Positions 28,998 through 40,200 of a stretch of 64,000 nt of DNA are shown here, one piece after another; position 1 is the stretch's first letter; every line of letters begins with the position of its first letter. The position numbers were made by a program, and so were the translations under genes. The DNA is from Angomonas deanei (lineage: Eukaryota; Euglenozoa; Kinetoplastea; Trypanosomatida; Trypanosomatidae), in contig LR877147.1 in NCBI GenBank assembly GCA_903995115.1, positions 964,001 to 1,028,000 on the forward strand, in the 5' to 3' direction. The notes beneath the pieces were generated by a model that saw nothing but the letters and a program-made list of their open reading frames with translations, did no database searches and was not told the origin of the DNA.

Positions 28998-30458
28998 TTA
29001 CTTGACCAAATATTTGTAGACGGCAAATGCAGCTGCCGCCGCCAGACAGCATCGAGTACCGAGCAGACACAGGGCGGGTGTGATGGAGTGACTGTACAAG
29101 GCACCATAAGGAGGATAACAGGACGACGGCGGCCCGGGCTCCGTGTTCTGGTGGACCTTTATCCATATCCCTTTGTGATCGCTATCTCGGTAAGTGTCGT
29201 TGAAGAGTACATAACCATCTCGCTCAATCTTTGGCGCTTCTGTCATACTTTGAGAGGCGCGGAGGGCGGCCAAGACGTCCGCCTGGTCGTGTGGCAGCGT
29301 GTGACTGACTGTGGTGAGGTTGCTCAGCAGTACCCAGTCCAGCTTGCCCTGCACGAGCCCATTGTACTGCGCATTGTTGAGAGTAACGGACTGATACTTA
29401 TCCCCCGTGTCGTAGAAACACAGTTCCGTCACCGCTGCCTTTAGTTTCCATATCGCCTGAAAGGAAAAGCCATAGAGGAGTGTCCACACCAGACTATTGT
29501 TCAACAGCAGTTCATACACATTGGACAGAACATAGAATGGAAAGCGATAGGAGAGTGGACAGCACCCCTTCACGTTGTACAGCATGCCCGCGTTGAGGAA
29601 CTTGCGCTGCAGCCAGCACGCCTCACTCTCCCCCATACTCAAAAGTTTCAGCCGGTCGGTCCCGTAGCGATTACTAAAACGCACGATGCCGTGTGCCATG
29701 GTGTTCAAGTCCCCAGCGATGATATAGGCAGGTCGGAGGAGCGCCGCGCTCTTCCCCTTCCACGTGCGGGTATAGTCCATCGTCAGCTCGTGTGCATCGA
29801 GGATGCAATCCCCCAGCTGCCGCACGCGGTCTAACCCACCACAGAACACCTCCAAGTGGCAGTTGTACAGGACCAGCGGTGGCGTGCGGCTGTCGCTGCG
29901 GTCAGAGGAGAAGACGGTCACCCGCAGTGCCCCCCGCCGTCCTCGCCGTGGTTCCCTGTACACGGACCCCCCCACGTTCCAATTAACGGGCTGCACACGA
30001 TGGAAAATAACGGTCGGGGCACGAAGGGGGACGCACTTGCTAAAGATGGCGTTCCCATGAAAGTGTCGTGGTGGCCGTTGAACGTCGCTTGAGTCTGCTG
30101 GGGCGGAAAGTGGTCCCACGGCATGCTCCTCCTTGCGCAGGTCACTGTCTAGCTCCTCAAACTCACAAAAGAAGACCGCATGGGTCTGTGTCGCCTTCGC
30201 TATTTCAAATAGTACATTCTTGTACGCACTGCGACGGCAAAACAGGTCAATTTCCTGTACGATGAGAATATCCGCACTTTTCATCAATATGCAGAGCGTG
30301 TCCAATATCTCTTCCAGCTTTATCCCTCGCTCAATGTTCCACTGGACGAGGGAAAAGTCGGATGGTAGTTTTTTGGTTTTGTTTTCCTCCGTCCGGAAAT
30401 CGTATTGGACGATACCACCGTCCTTTAGGGACTCTACCTGTTCATCCCAACCGTCCAT
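28998..30458 (-). CDS. Endonuclease/exonuclease/phosphatase (EEP) family protein, tail-anchored
   Basis: Start chosen at ATG 30458-30456 (MDGWDEQVESLKDGG), because sequence upstream is poly-Phe/Leu from AT tracts. EEP-fold catalytic motifs are all visible in order: SLVQWNIERG, LIVQEID (metal-binding Glu), FHGNAIFSK, YNCHLEVFCGG, IAGDLNT, KLDWVLL and SDHKGIW (the catalytic SDH). A C-terminal hydrophobic stretch (CCLAAAAAFAVYKYL) would anchor it with the enzyme domain in the cytosol. The family includes neutral sphingomyelinases, inositol phosphatases and deadenylases; the membrane anchor favours a lipid or membrane substrate, but this is not decided by the motifs. About 486 residues. Confidence 0.8.
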   Translation of the reverse strand: MDGWDEQVESLKDGGIVQYDFRTEENKTKKLPSDFSLVQWNIERGIKLEEILDTLCILMKSADILIVQEIDLFCRRSAYKNVLFEIAKATQTHAVFFCEFEELDSDLRKEEHAVGPLSAPADSSDVQRPPRHFHGNAIFSKCVPLRAPTVIFHRVQPVNWNVGGSVYREPRRGRRGALRVTVFSSDRSDSRTPPLVLYNCHLEVFCGGLDRVRQLGDCILDAHELTMDYTRTWKGKSAALLRPAYIIAGDLNTMAHGIVRFSNRYGTDRLKLLSMGESEACWLQRKFLNAGMLYNVKGCCPLSYRFPFYVLSNVYELLLNNSLVWTLLYGFSFQAIWKLKAAVTELCFYDTGDKYQSVTLNNAQYNGLVQGKLDWVLLSNLTTVSHTLPHDQADVLAALRASQSMTEAPKIERDGYVLFNDTYRDSDHKGIWIKVHQNTEPGPPSSCYPPYGALYSHSITPALCLLGTRCCLAAAAAFAVYKYLVK

Positions 30459-30895
30459 CCTTGTAATTGTATTCCTGTAACACTTAAATAAAAGAAAGGA
30501 AAGGAAGTGAAGAAAAGAATAATGACAAAAAAAACAGTTATACAAAAAAAAAAAAAAAAAATACATCGACATCCACATTTAAGATTCTGAATTCCTTTTT
30601 TTTTTTTTTAAAGTGTGTTCGTATAGAATATGATTACCATAGAGAAGACAGAATGACAGTCCATCATATATATATTATAAACACTTTTTTTTTACTCTCT
30701 TTTGCTCTTGGTTATTGAAAATTATCGTCCTTTGTTTTCCTTTAACAAGCAATGCTAACAATTTCGATACGGTTATATATACAAAAACTAGCTAACAACT
30801 TTTTGCATATATATGTCAAAAAAAAAAAAAAAATGTGTAGAAAAATTCTACAGTTTTTTTTCTTCTTTTTTTTTATAATGATTCATATATTATCC
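30459..30895. other. AT-rich intergenic region
   Basis: This 437-base gap has A and T runs, a TATATATATTATA stretch near 30668 and no coding frame. It separates the EEP gene leader from the V-ATPase subunit D 3' UTR. Nothing else is seen. Confidence 0.55.
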
Positions 30896-31723
30896 CTAAA
30901 CCACCAATTCCGCGTCATCCACGGCGCCGGCGGTTTCACGCTTGAGGGCATTGCGGGAGACCTTTTCCGCCTCCTTCACCGCCTCCGCGTTGGCCTTAAT
31001 ACGATTGCGCTCTGCCTGCTGCGCCGCCGCTATCACCTTCTTCTTCTTTTGCACCATCTTGAGACGGAAGAACTCCTCTCTCTCCTGCTCATCTAACTCG
31101 GAGGTGATGTAGTTGAGGGTGTTCTCCACTCTAGGGATCACGACCTTCTCCAGGGCATTGACACGTCGGTTGGTGACCTTCTGTGCGATATCTAAGGTAA
31201 CCCAGGAGGTCTGCAGAGAGGCAATGCGTACCATGAGGGAGAGGGTGTCGCGGAAGGCGGTGTAGGCCTCCTTGATTTGCTCACCACCCTTCCCCAGGCC
31301 AGCCACCGAGGCCGTCTTTGCCTTGGTCTCCCCTTGCGCGGCGCCATGGCCAGCCACCTGCTCCGCCTCCTCCTCGACGGCGTCTTCGGGTGGGCGGAAA
31401 CTGGGGATCTGCACACCGGCAATATTCTCTACCCGCAGCTTCATGGTATAGGTTGGGATCTTGAGCGACTCCTGCACAGCGAGGGAGATATCCCCGGCGA
31501 TGAACTGCGCCTGGGTGATGGTGAAGTAGGAGTCCTTGATCTGGTCCGCCATTTCTAGTTTGGCGTTACGGAGGTCGCCCATGACGGCACGGTAGCGGAG
31601 GGAGAGGGCATCGGCCTTCTTCTTGAGGAGACTGTGACCCTTCTGCGCGCCCTTCAGACGGGTCTTGAAGGCGATGAGGGACATACGGCTGGGCAGCGCG
31701 GGGTAACGGTTGGTGCTGGACAT
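30896..31723 (-). CDS. V-type H+-ATPase subunit D
   Basis: Product of 275 residues; TAG stop. The sequence follows V-ATPase D/Vma8 closely: a start with [20 protein letters not shown] and [19 protein letters not shown], then the C-terminal helix with [40 protein letters not shown] and QKKKK. Subunit D is the central rotor stalk of V1, coupling ATP hydrolysis to proton pumping across acidocalcisome and endosomal membranes. A Gly/Ala-rich insert lies near residues 115-150. Length is slightly above the usual 245-260. Assignment is firm. Confidence 0.93.
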   Translation of the reverse strand: MSSTNRYPALPSRMSLIAFKTRLKGAQKGHSLLKKKADALSLRYRAVMGDLRNAKLEMADQIKDSYFTITQAQFIAGDISLAVQESLKIPTYTMKLRVENIAGVQIPSFRPPEDAVEEEAEQVAGHGAAQGETKAKTASVAGLGKGGEQIKEAYTAFRDTLSLMVRIASLQTSWVTLDIAQKVTNRRVNALEKVVIPRVENTLNYITSELDEQEREEFFRLKMVQKKKKVIAAAQQAERNRIKANAEAVKEAEKVSRNALKRETAGAVDDAELVV

Positions 31724-31900
31724 TTGAAGTGAATGCTTCCTTATTCCTTTTTTTTTTTTGTGTGTGGTGTGAGAACATTAAGAGAGAAAGAAAGGTGAGA
31801 CCATACAATTAGCCCTTCATATTAACGGCGAAAAGAAAGAAAAATACAATAACAGATATAAAAACATTTACTTGTTTATAAAACGAGTTCGTTTTCTTTC

Positions 31901-33955
31901 TTAATATAATCTGTAAAATGACCCTTTCCCTGAGGACTTGGTCTCTCCCTCGCTAATCTTGATGGATGCCTCCGCCCTCTCATCATTGGTCCACTCCTCC
32001 ATTGGGGGAATCATCTCCTCCGTCCGTACAATCTCAGACCGGAGTCCTTGTGTGATCTCCGCATTGAGCTGGAAGACCAGTCGTCGTGCCTCCTGAATCA
32101 GCTTGTGCGCCTTGCCATACCGCTTCTGTGTGGCGTAGATCCTAGCGAGGTAGTTGAGACTCTCCGCGACGGCGGTCTCGGTGGTGTCACCGCGGGTGCG
32201 ACGAATATTGAGGGCCTTCTCGTGCCAGTAGATGGCCTCCTCGAACCGTCTCTGCTGGGAGGTACACTGTCCTAGGGTGGTGAAGACATCGGCCTGCGCG
32301 AGCACATTCGACTTGGCCGTCTTGCCGTACATGTCGAGGGCGCTGTGGCACATCTTCTCACTCTGTTCGTACTGCTGCTGTTGAAGGTAGAGCAAACCAA
32401 AGTTACTATAACTGTAGGCGACGGTGGCGTGATTCTCGCCGAGCATCTCAATACGGGTGTCGAGGGCCTCCTTGAAGCACTTCTCCGCCTTGTCGTAGTG
32501 CTGGAAGTCGAGGTAAAAGAGCCCCAAGTCATCGAGCACGTCGGTCATGTAGGTACGCTGCAGCGGCTCTTTGGTGCTGTTCTCCTTGTAGGCCTCGATG
32601 GCGAGGAGGAAGTACGCCTCCGCGTGGGTCTCACGGCGCATCGCAAAGACGTCCCCAACCTTTTGATAAAGATAGGCCAGCTGCGGGTCCTTGGGGTCCT
32701 TCGATTTGCGGATACGAATGACATCCCGAAACAGTCCTAGGGCACGGTCGAGGTCTAACTTTTTGGCTAACAAAGAGCCCAAGAAGGTCTTGGCCTCCGC
32801 GATCTGGGTGCTATCCGCCCCAAAGTTCTTTTCAATGATGGCAATGCCCCTCTCGTACGATTTTTCAGAGTTGACATAGTCCTCACACAGTTCCTGTATG
32901 CGACCCAACTTCACAAGTTCCATCCCAAACAGCGGCGAGTCTTTCCCCATGGTGAGCGCATACGTGGTGGTGCTCTCCTCATAGAGTCGCAGCGCCTCAC
33001 GGAACTGCTTCTTGGCGGCGAGGAGGGAAGCCTTGCTGCTCGTGGCCTGTGCTGTGGCGGGGTGATCCCGGCCGAACGTCTCCACGCAAATCTTTAAACA
33101 CTCGTTAATGCACATTTCCGCCCCGACAGCGTCGTCGATGGATTTCTTCAGTTCACAGAGTTTGTTGAGGGTCTGCGCGATCATGGGGCGGAACTTGGCG
33201 TGCCGACTGTAGAGGTAGCGGCGTATCTCTAGGGCCTCCTCCAGGAACACAATCCCTTCGTGCTGCTGTCCTCGCATGAGAAAAAGATTGGCACAGTCGG
33301 CGAGGGCATGTGCAGCAGAGGCGAGGGGATCCTTGCTGGGGTCCGCAGGCGGTTGGGCCGGTGGGTCAGGGGTCCAGCGGTTGCTGACGTGGTTGAAGCA
33401 GTGGTCGCGGAAGATACGAATACTCTCCTTAAATGCCTTTTCCGCCTCGTCGAGAAACTTGAGGTTGGTGTAGGCGAGGGCGAGCAGCTCCAGCGACTCC
33501 GCATACCGTAGGGAGGTGTCACCGTCCACCTTCTCGTAGATGGCGGCCGCCTCCGTCAGGGCATTCTCCGCCGCGCCGTACTCCTTCATGTCAAGGAAGA
33601 CACGACCAATCTCATGCAGGGTGGCCGCACAGTCCTCGTGTATCGGACCGAGCTTCTCCCGCCGCGTTGAGAGGGCTCGATCGTAGAGGGAGATGGCATC
33701 ACCGTAGTTCTTTGTCTGGTGCGCCTTCTTGGCGAGCACGTTGCACTCTTCACCGAACTCGTACGTCATGGGGGCTCGTCCGGCCGCCTCTCTCAGACCC
33801 TTCGGGGCGTACTGTCGGGGTCCGACGTGTCGCCTAGACTGCGTTAACGGGGAGTACCCAGAGCTGCCTTGAATCAGAGCAGTACCACCCACGCACAGAC
33901 CTTTGCTGGTGGTGCCCCTCCACCCCGCACAGCGAATAAGGGAGGCGCGTAACAT
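31901..33955 (-). CDS. TPR-repeat protein (kinesin-light-chain-like), probably mitochondrial
   Basis: Product of 684 residues. The N-terminus (MLRASLIRCAGWRGTTSKG) is basic, free of acidic residues and typical of a kinetoplastid mitochondrial presequence. From about residue 70 there are at least ten TPRs of the 42-residue kinesin-light-chain type, with units such as NYGDAISLYDRALSTRREKL, YDKAEKCFKEALDTRIEML and FEEAIYWHEKALNIRR. Such arrays bind peptides or proteins. No kinesin association is implied. A role in a mitochondrial complex is inference from the leader. Confidence 0.82.
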   Translation of the reverse strand: MLRASLIRCAGWRGTTSKGLCVGGTALIQGSSGYSPLTQSRRHVGPRQYAPKGLREAAGRAPMTYEFGEECNVLAKKAHQTKNYGDAISLYDRALSTRREKLGPIHEDCAATLHEIGRVFLDMKEYGAAENALTEAAAIYEKVDGDTSLRYAESLELLALAYTNLKFLDEAEKAFKESIRIFRDHCFNHVSNRWTPDPPAQPPADPSKDPLASAAHALADCANLFLMRGQQHEGIVFLEEALEIRRYLYSRHAKFRPMIAQTLNKLCELKKSIDDAVGAEMCINECLKICVETFGRDHPATAQATSSKASLLAAKKQFREALRLYEESTTTYALTMGKDSPLFGMELVKLGRIQELCEDYVNSEKSYERGIAIIEKNFGADSTQIAEAKTFLGSLLAKKLDLDRALGLFRDVIRIRKSKDPKDPQLAYLYQKVGDVFAMRRETHAEAYFLLAIEAYKENSTKEPLQRTYMTDVLDDLGLFYLDFQHYDKAEKCFKEALDTRIEMLGENHATVAYSYSNFGLLYLQQQQYEQSEKMCHSALDMYGKTAKSNVLAQADVFTTLGQCTSQQRRFEEAIYWHEKALNIRRTRGDTTETAVAESLNYLARIYATQKRYGKAHKLIQEARRLVFQLNAEITQGLRSEIVRTEEMIPPMEEWTNDERAEASIKISEGETKSSGKGSFYRLY

Positions 33956-34220
33956 GAGATGTTTCTCTAAATATTTATTATTTTCTGAAGTAGGTGATTA
34001 ACGAGAGAAAGAGAAAAGAGTGCTTTCTACACGCAAGGAGGCCACACACAACAAGACGTGCTCATCAAAAAAAAACGGAAGCAACAAAAAAAACGATTTA
34101 ATAGTACAGTATAATAAACAGGCAAAATATCAACAAAAACAGGGATCTAAATTTCTAATAATCAATGACATAAAAAAAAACATATATATGTTACACTTAA
34201 TGATACAACCACGAGTGGCT

Positions 34221-36920
34221 TTAACTTTCGTTCGTTTGCAGAAACTCGGCGGGCGGCTCTCGCTCAAACAGTAATTCGATAGGGACCGCATCCTGTCTAG
34301 ACAGGAAGTCCTCCAACTCCTCCGAACCACTACTCTTTCGTCTCTGTGTGACATTAGGCAAAGGAGAGGTACCACCTGCCTTTTTCTTCGTCCCCTTCTT
34401 GGGTGGTCGTTTCTTCCCGCCGTTCTTGGCCTGATCGTGCAAAAAAGCGGGTGACTCCGCGGACCACACGTTGCCGAACAGCTTCAGAATGTACAAGACG
34501 TTCTCGAAGTGTCCGCCGTCAAAGTAAAAATCTTCGTCCTCCATCTCCCCGTCGTCTACTTCCTCCTCCCCTGCGATGGGGTCCACCAGTGGTGGGTTCT
34601 CCCCCGTCAGCTCTAGATAGGTAAAGTCTACATTGTAGGCTAACCCCGTGAACTCGCGTGTCTGCTGCACCAATAGCAGTCGGCGCTGCCGGTCCAATTC
34701 CTGCTGGCGGGCTTCACTGTCATTCGGGATGACCTTCCGTTCTAGCGCCGCCCACTGCTCGATACATTCTGGGTTCTCTTTTAGTTTTTCTTTCCAAACA
34801 TAACGGACGTAGTCCTCCAGCTCCTTCTTGGCCTCTTCGTCCACCGTGCTATCCTTCGTTAACCAAGGCAAGACATCGATGCGAGGGCAGTCACTCTGAT
34901 CTTCTTCCGGTGCCGGTTCTTCATTCACCACGGAGCTGGGGGAGCTTTCGTCGTTGCGGACCTTATCCAAGTCATTCTGCACCTTGTTGATCAACGCCAA
35001 ATGCACACTCGAAAGGGAGTTTGCCCTGGAGGTGCTGGTGTGTCGCTGCACCGGGCTCACCGACTGCCGCTTCTTGACACTGGTTTGGGAGACCTCCCGC
35101 GGTTTCGGCATCACCGCGTCAATGATTTTACGGGCGGCCTGCTGCTCCTCGCCGGCGAGGTGTGCGGAGCGGACCGGGGACCCCGACAGACTAGTGGTCG
35201 GACTACTATCCTTCTGGTACAACTGAGGCGGAGAGAGGGAGAGGTGACTGCCGCCTGACACATCCTGCGGGTCCTCTGGCAGCACAGGGACGACCAGACC
35301 GGAGTCCGTCACCTTGCCCTTCGCGGCGCCCGGCTTGGCACTCTTCTTACCTTTTTTCGTACCCCCCGCTCCACTGCTCTTTCGGCGAGCGGAAGTGGCA
35401 GCACTACTGTTCTTGCCGCTCACCTTGCTACGAGAAGCAGAGCTACGACGCTTATCGGTGGTCAGTGTGATGGGCCTAGCGATCGCGGCGGCGGCATAAG
35501 GGGATGGTGATCCACGAGTATAGGTGGACGGACCGCTGTAGCGGATGGGGGACATCTCCGGCGACGACAGACGGTTACTGTAGAGATAGGAAAACACCTC
35601 GTCCTCCTCTCCCTCATTGAGGAGGGGTGGCTCTGTGTCATTCTGTAGCGCATTCTTCATTTCCTGTCGGCGAGTGTACTCGAAATTGTACACCAACAGT
35701 CGCCGATAGTTCTCCTCGCTAATGACCGGGTAGAGAGGGTCGAGGAGCAACTTCTCAGCCTCGGTGGTGATGGTGGCGGTCGACCCTAATACGGCGTCCT
35801 TGGAGGGGAGAGAAGTGACGGAGGGAAAGTCCGAGTACCGTCTGCCGTGCTCATCCTTGGCGCCACCCTGTTTGGGGTTCACCATATCCATCGGCTGAAA
35901 CACTTCATTCAATTCCGTTTGACTATCGCCCAATTGGCGTGGGGCCTCCAAGACGATTTCAGGCCGCTTGGACTTTCTATCGTTAGCATGTTGGTCAATC
36001 GGTTGACTGTCTTCATTCGAGGTGGGAATGACATTTTGGTGATTCTTTTCCAACTTTTTAATAAACTCCATTCGAGCATTGATCGTCTGCTGTACCTCTG
36101 CGTCGTAGCGGTTAGGGGTACCGGGGGAGTTGCGTCGACTATTAGGATTATTGTGATGAAACACCTGATAGGAAGGGCGTCGAAACAGCATTGGGGTATT
36201 GCGAGAGTAATTTAACTTTTCATTCTCCATTACCACACTTCGACTCGTGTTGTGGCTACGATGACTACTCGTCTCCATGACACTTCCGCCGTGTTGGGAG
36301 AGGTGCACACTACTCTGCTCGTCTTGATCGCGGGGGTAGTTGAGGGCGGTTTCCTGGGATACCGCACGGTGGGACTCCGAGCCTCCACTCCTCCGTCCTC
36401 GCACCTCCTCCTCTGCTATGGAGGGGGCTCTGCTGTTGTTATTTTGAAAAAAGGAGACACCGCTCTCCCTCGACGTCGACCGCCCCGCTCGGGTTCGAGA
36501 CGTACGGCTAGACTGATCCGTGGTGAGTTTCTGTGCCTGGCGTAGTCTGCTCTCCGTCTCGTAAGTCCGCCTCGCACTTTTTTCCCCCGTCCGTGGGGTT
36601 GGTTTGCTATAACTATTGTAACTACTGCTGCGGGCGCCGCCAGCACTAGGGTTACGATACAAGAGGTATTCATCCTCCTTCCGTACCACCTGGCGGGCCC
36701 ACTCCTCGCTCACCACCGGCCCAGAGGGAGCCCGGGACGTATTATGACCGTAACTCGCACAGCTATTGTTGGTGACACTCATAGAGAGGCTATCGTTGTC
36801 CTGTGGGACAGTGCCACTATTGGCTCGCTGCGGAGCGGATGACGTCTGACTCTTTTTCTTCTTGGGCTGGGCGGCCTTGACTGGTTTTTGAGTGGCCACC
36901 TTGACGGAACTACGTTTCAT
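34221..36920 (-). CDS. Large, mostly disordered basic protein
   Basis: Product of 899 residues, from the ATG at 36920-36918 (MKRSSVKVATQKPVKAAQPK). The first 600 residues are Ser/Arg/Asn-rich and disordered, with repeated basic patches (SGAGGTKKGKKSAKPGAAKG). Residues about 690-830 look folded: DYVRYVWKEKLKENPECIEQW, TGLAYNVDFTYLELTGE and an acidic strip around EEEVDDGEMEDEDFYFDGG, then HFENVLYILKLFGNVW. A Lys-rich stretch precedes the end. No family recognised. The composition is like cytoskeleton-associated or nucleic-acid-binding proteins. Confidence 0.72.
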   Translation of the reverse strand: MKRSSVKVATQKPVKAAQPKKKKSQTSSAPQRANSGTVPQDNDSLSMSVTNNSCASYGHNTSRAPSGPVVSEEWARQVVRKEDEYLLYRNPSAGGARSSSYNSYSKPTPRTGEKSARRTYETESRLRQAQKLTTDQSSRTSRTRAGRSTSRESGVSFFQNNNSRAPSIAEEEVRGRRSGGSESHRAVSQETALNYPRDQDEQSSVHLSQHGGSVMETSSHRSHNTSRSVVMENEKLNYSRNTPMLFRRPSYQVFHHNNPNSRRNSPGTPNRYDAEVQQTINARMEFIKKLEKNHQNVIPTSNEDSQPIDQHANDRKSKRPEIVLEAPRQLGDSQTELNEVFQPMDMVNPKQGGAKDEHGRRYSDFPSVTSLPSKDAVLGSTATITTEAEKLLLDPLYPVISEENYRRLLVYNFEYTRRQEMKNALQNDTEPPLLNEGEEDEVFSYLYSNRLSSPEMSPIRYSGPSTYTRGSPSPYAAAAIARPITLTTDKRRSSASRSKVSGKNSSAATSARRKSSGAGGTKKGKKSAKPGAAKGKVTDSGLVVPVLPEDPQDVSGGSHLSLSPPQLYQKDSSPTTSLSGSPVRSAHLAGEEQQAARKIIDAVMPKPREVSQTSVKKRQSVSPVQRHTSTSRANSLSSVHLALINKVQNDLDKVRNDESSPSSVVNEEPAPEEDQSDCPRIDVLPWLTKDSTVDEEAKKELEDYVRYVWKEKLKENPECIEQWAALERKVIPNDSEARQQELDRQRRLLLVQQTREFTGLAYNVDFTYLELTGENPPLVDPIAGEEEVDDGEMEDEDFYFDGGHFENVLYILKLFGNVWSAESPAFLHDQAKNGGKKRPPKKGTKKKAGGTSPLPNVTQRRKSSGSEELEDFLSRQDAVPIELLFEREPPAEFLQTNES

Positions 36921-37203
36921 TTTTTTTCGAAAATATTCTATTCTTTTATACGTTCTTTTAGAAACAGGAACGAGGGAGGAGAGAGAGGGATAATGTATTA
37001 TTGTTTAATGGAAAAATAAAGAATATTTTCTACGAAAGTTATGGATGTCATTTTTTTTTTTTTTGTTATTTTACTTTTATTATTTAGTTACTCGTTAATG
37101 AATTAATTAATGCTTAATCGGATTTACAATAGTGTAGTTAAATCGTATAGTTTTTTTTTTATTATTATGAAGTTTCTTTTTTCAAATAAACAGAAGTGTA
37201 TTC

Positions 37204-40200
37204 TTATTTCGCTTTGCTTCTCTCGTGACGGTTCCGTTTCAATACTTTTTGCGTTTCCTTGCGAATCAGTTTTTCCTTCTTGACATTGCGTGAGACCGCA
37301 GTCCCCGTCTGGAGGAGTGTCAGGATATCGCGAACACTGACGGCCGTCTCGCCTTCCTTCACCGGTGCGGTCGTTCCTTTATCCGACTTGAGCCGTTTGG
37401 CGGGGGCGGTCTCTGTCTCAGCGGGACGTTTCCTCTTCTTACTGTTGGGAGAGACATCTTTTTCAGTAGTGGCCGGGACTTGGTCGAGTTGTGCTTGTCG
37501 TTCCTCAATCTGTCGCTCGATGAGCTGGATTGTGTTCATGGCATACCCATGCAGCCGCTCCGAGACCTCCGCGGTGGCGGAGTGGAGCACCGCAAACAGA
37601 AAGGGAAGGATCACCTTCTGCAGCTGCGGAAGAAGGTTCATGGCGGTAGGGCCGTACAGATAGGTGACCTTTTCCAAATAAGCCTCGTCGCTGTCCTCCT
37701 CCTTGCGTGGGAGGAGACTGACAGCGCCGCCGAGGTACTGGCAGAGGGTGGCGCAGCGCACCATGAACCCTTTCACCGACCCTCGCTTGACGACGGGCCC
37801 TGTGACGGCGGCCAACTGCTTGTCGTAGGTGCTAAATTGCTTTTCAATGACGGCGTGCACCTCTTCTTGGTCGGCTGGGAGGTGGGTCAGCATGTCGAGT
37901 GCGACGCGGGTGGTAGCGCGGGTGGTGAACAGCATCAGCTTAATGAGGGAGGTTCGCCCCTTGTCTTGCATCATTTCGTGTGCCATGTACTTTTCATTCT
38001 TCACGTCCGAGGCCGCCACGCGGTCTAACAAACTGCGGGTAAGACTGGCATACTGGGTGAACACTTTTATCATTTTATCCTTGACTTCTGTGCTTTCCCC
38101 AGTACACACAACACAGTACGGCAAGTGGTTCGCCGCACTCTCCTCTCCTTCTTCTTCCGCGATGGGGGAAACTTCCTCCGACAGGATGGACATGTGCTCC
38201 TCCACAACGGTGTAGAAGTAGTGGGTCAGCAGACGCCACGCCGCCCCTCGCACCCAGCGGTGAGCATGACCAGACAGCACGTGAGCTAGATGGGGGATCA
38301 GGGTCTCCGCGACCAAAGGATAAATGACAAACGGCGCTGCCTTGACGAGGGACTCCACGCACCGCAGACTGTAGTACACGTACGTCCACCCCGTCAGCTC
38401 CGCCTTCTCTCGCTCCTCACCGGTTAACACGATGGCGTCCACTTTCACCGCCTTCCCGGTGCGCTTCTTCTGCTGGTTCGCGAGGCGTTCCTTGTGCGCA
38501 CTGTACTGGTCCACGCAGCACCCAGCGAGGATGTGTGGGATCGACCACCCCGTCGCAGAGAGAAATTGCTGCTGATCCTCTGGGTCGGCAATACGCACCG
38601 CCTCATCGTCGTCCTCGGTGATCTTCTTGGCACTCTTGCTTCCGCCAACCGTGGTGTACAGCTGCGAGGAGAGCGTCAGTAGAATCGTCGCCCACGTCTG
38701 CATGGCCATGGTACGAACTGGTCGAGCATTGTCAGGGGTGAGGGAGGCCGACAGCAAAGGGGCGATCACGTCGAGCCCCGCATTCGTGGCGAGCAGCTGC
38801 ATCACCTGTCCCGCCTTCTCCCGTCCCTCCTTCCACTCACAGCTGGTGAGCATAGCGGAGAGGGGCACGAAGAGCAGGGACACCTCTTGCCGCAGCACGA
38901 CGGTAGGGAGGTGGAGGATGAGAGACTCCAACAAGTCTAGCAGGCCGAGTCGACCGGAGAGGGTGGGGAAATCGAGATTCTTCACGAACAGCTCCAAGTG
39001 CGACTTGTACTTTTGGGCCGTCATCTTGTACTCGGTCAAGAAGCGCACCAACACGGAGACACATAGTCGGCGCACGTTGAGCTTGTTCGCCATGTGCACG
39101 AGGAGCTCCGTCACGAGGTCGATCATTTCGTAGATTTCCGTGATCATGATGTGGCGCCCGAGGACGGCGTAGAGGAGAGAAAGGGACACGGGCAGAAACG
39201 TACTGCGTTGGACAATCTCCGCTCTGCAGAGAAGCACCAGCCGCTTGGCCAGGTCGTCGGAGAGTTCGAAGCCAGAGTGACTTAACACCGAAGCACAAAC
39301 GCGCATCGCTCGCTGTTTAATGTGTCCGCCACGCTCAAAGAAAATGAGCACCGTCAGGAATAGATCCTCCCCGAGAGATTTCACACTCTCCAGTGACGGT
39401 CGGAGGGAGGCCAGCGCTAGTAAACTATCCAGCGCCATCGCCACCACCGCATCGCTACCTTCACCTTTTAGGGTCTGTAGTACTGCGGGAACCAGCTCCT
39501 CTAAAATCTCCTTGTGCCCCTCTGTGAACAGCATTGTCAGATCCTTCGTCTTACTACCCTTCTTGGTGGTGGAGAGTTCTTGTGCGTCGGCGAACCGATC
39601 CAGCTCATCTTCCGCCTCCTCATCGTTTTCTTCTGCCTCCTCCTGGTCACTCGCCTCTTCCGGCTCCTCCTTCTCTTCCTGTGTCACCAGCTTTTCTTTT
39701 TGCTTCCGCAGCACATCCAGCTGAACCGCCGCCTTGGAGTACTTCTTCTCCTTTCCAATCCCCAGCACGTGCTTGAGCATACTCAACAGATACTTTAATA
39801 GGAATTCATCCACGGTGTCGAGCACCACGGCAGTGGTGGGGTCCTCACGGTAAAAGTCCTTGGCCGCCTCCTGCAGTTCCTTCCCATAGCGGCCCTTGTA
39901 CACTCGTAGCTTCGTCTTTTGCTGCGTATTCAACACGGTGTGAGAACTAAAGTCAAGGTCCACCCTATCCGGGGTCTTGGGGATCAGAAACGTGTTTTCT
40001 AGCTTTTCCTTGTACGTCTTTCGTTCCGCCTTGTGGATGACGGTGTGGGCATTGCCTCGAATACGGCGTGTGCCATCTTTTGCCTCAAAGGCGGCGATCT
40101 TCTCGTCTCGCACCGCATTGTGCTTCTGGACGAGACGCAGCACCTGACGGAAGGATTGCTCCACGTCCATGGTGGGGTTGACCATCAGATTACGGGCCAC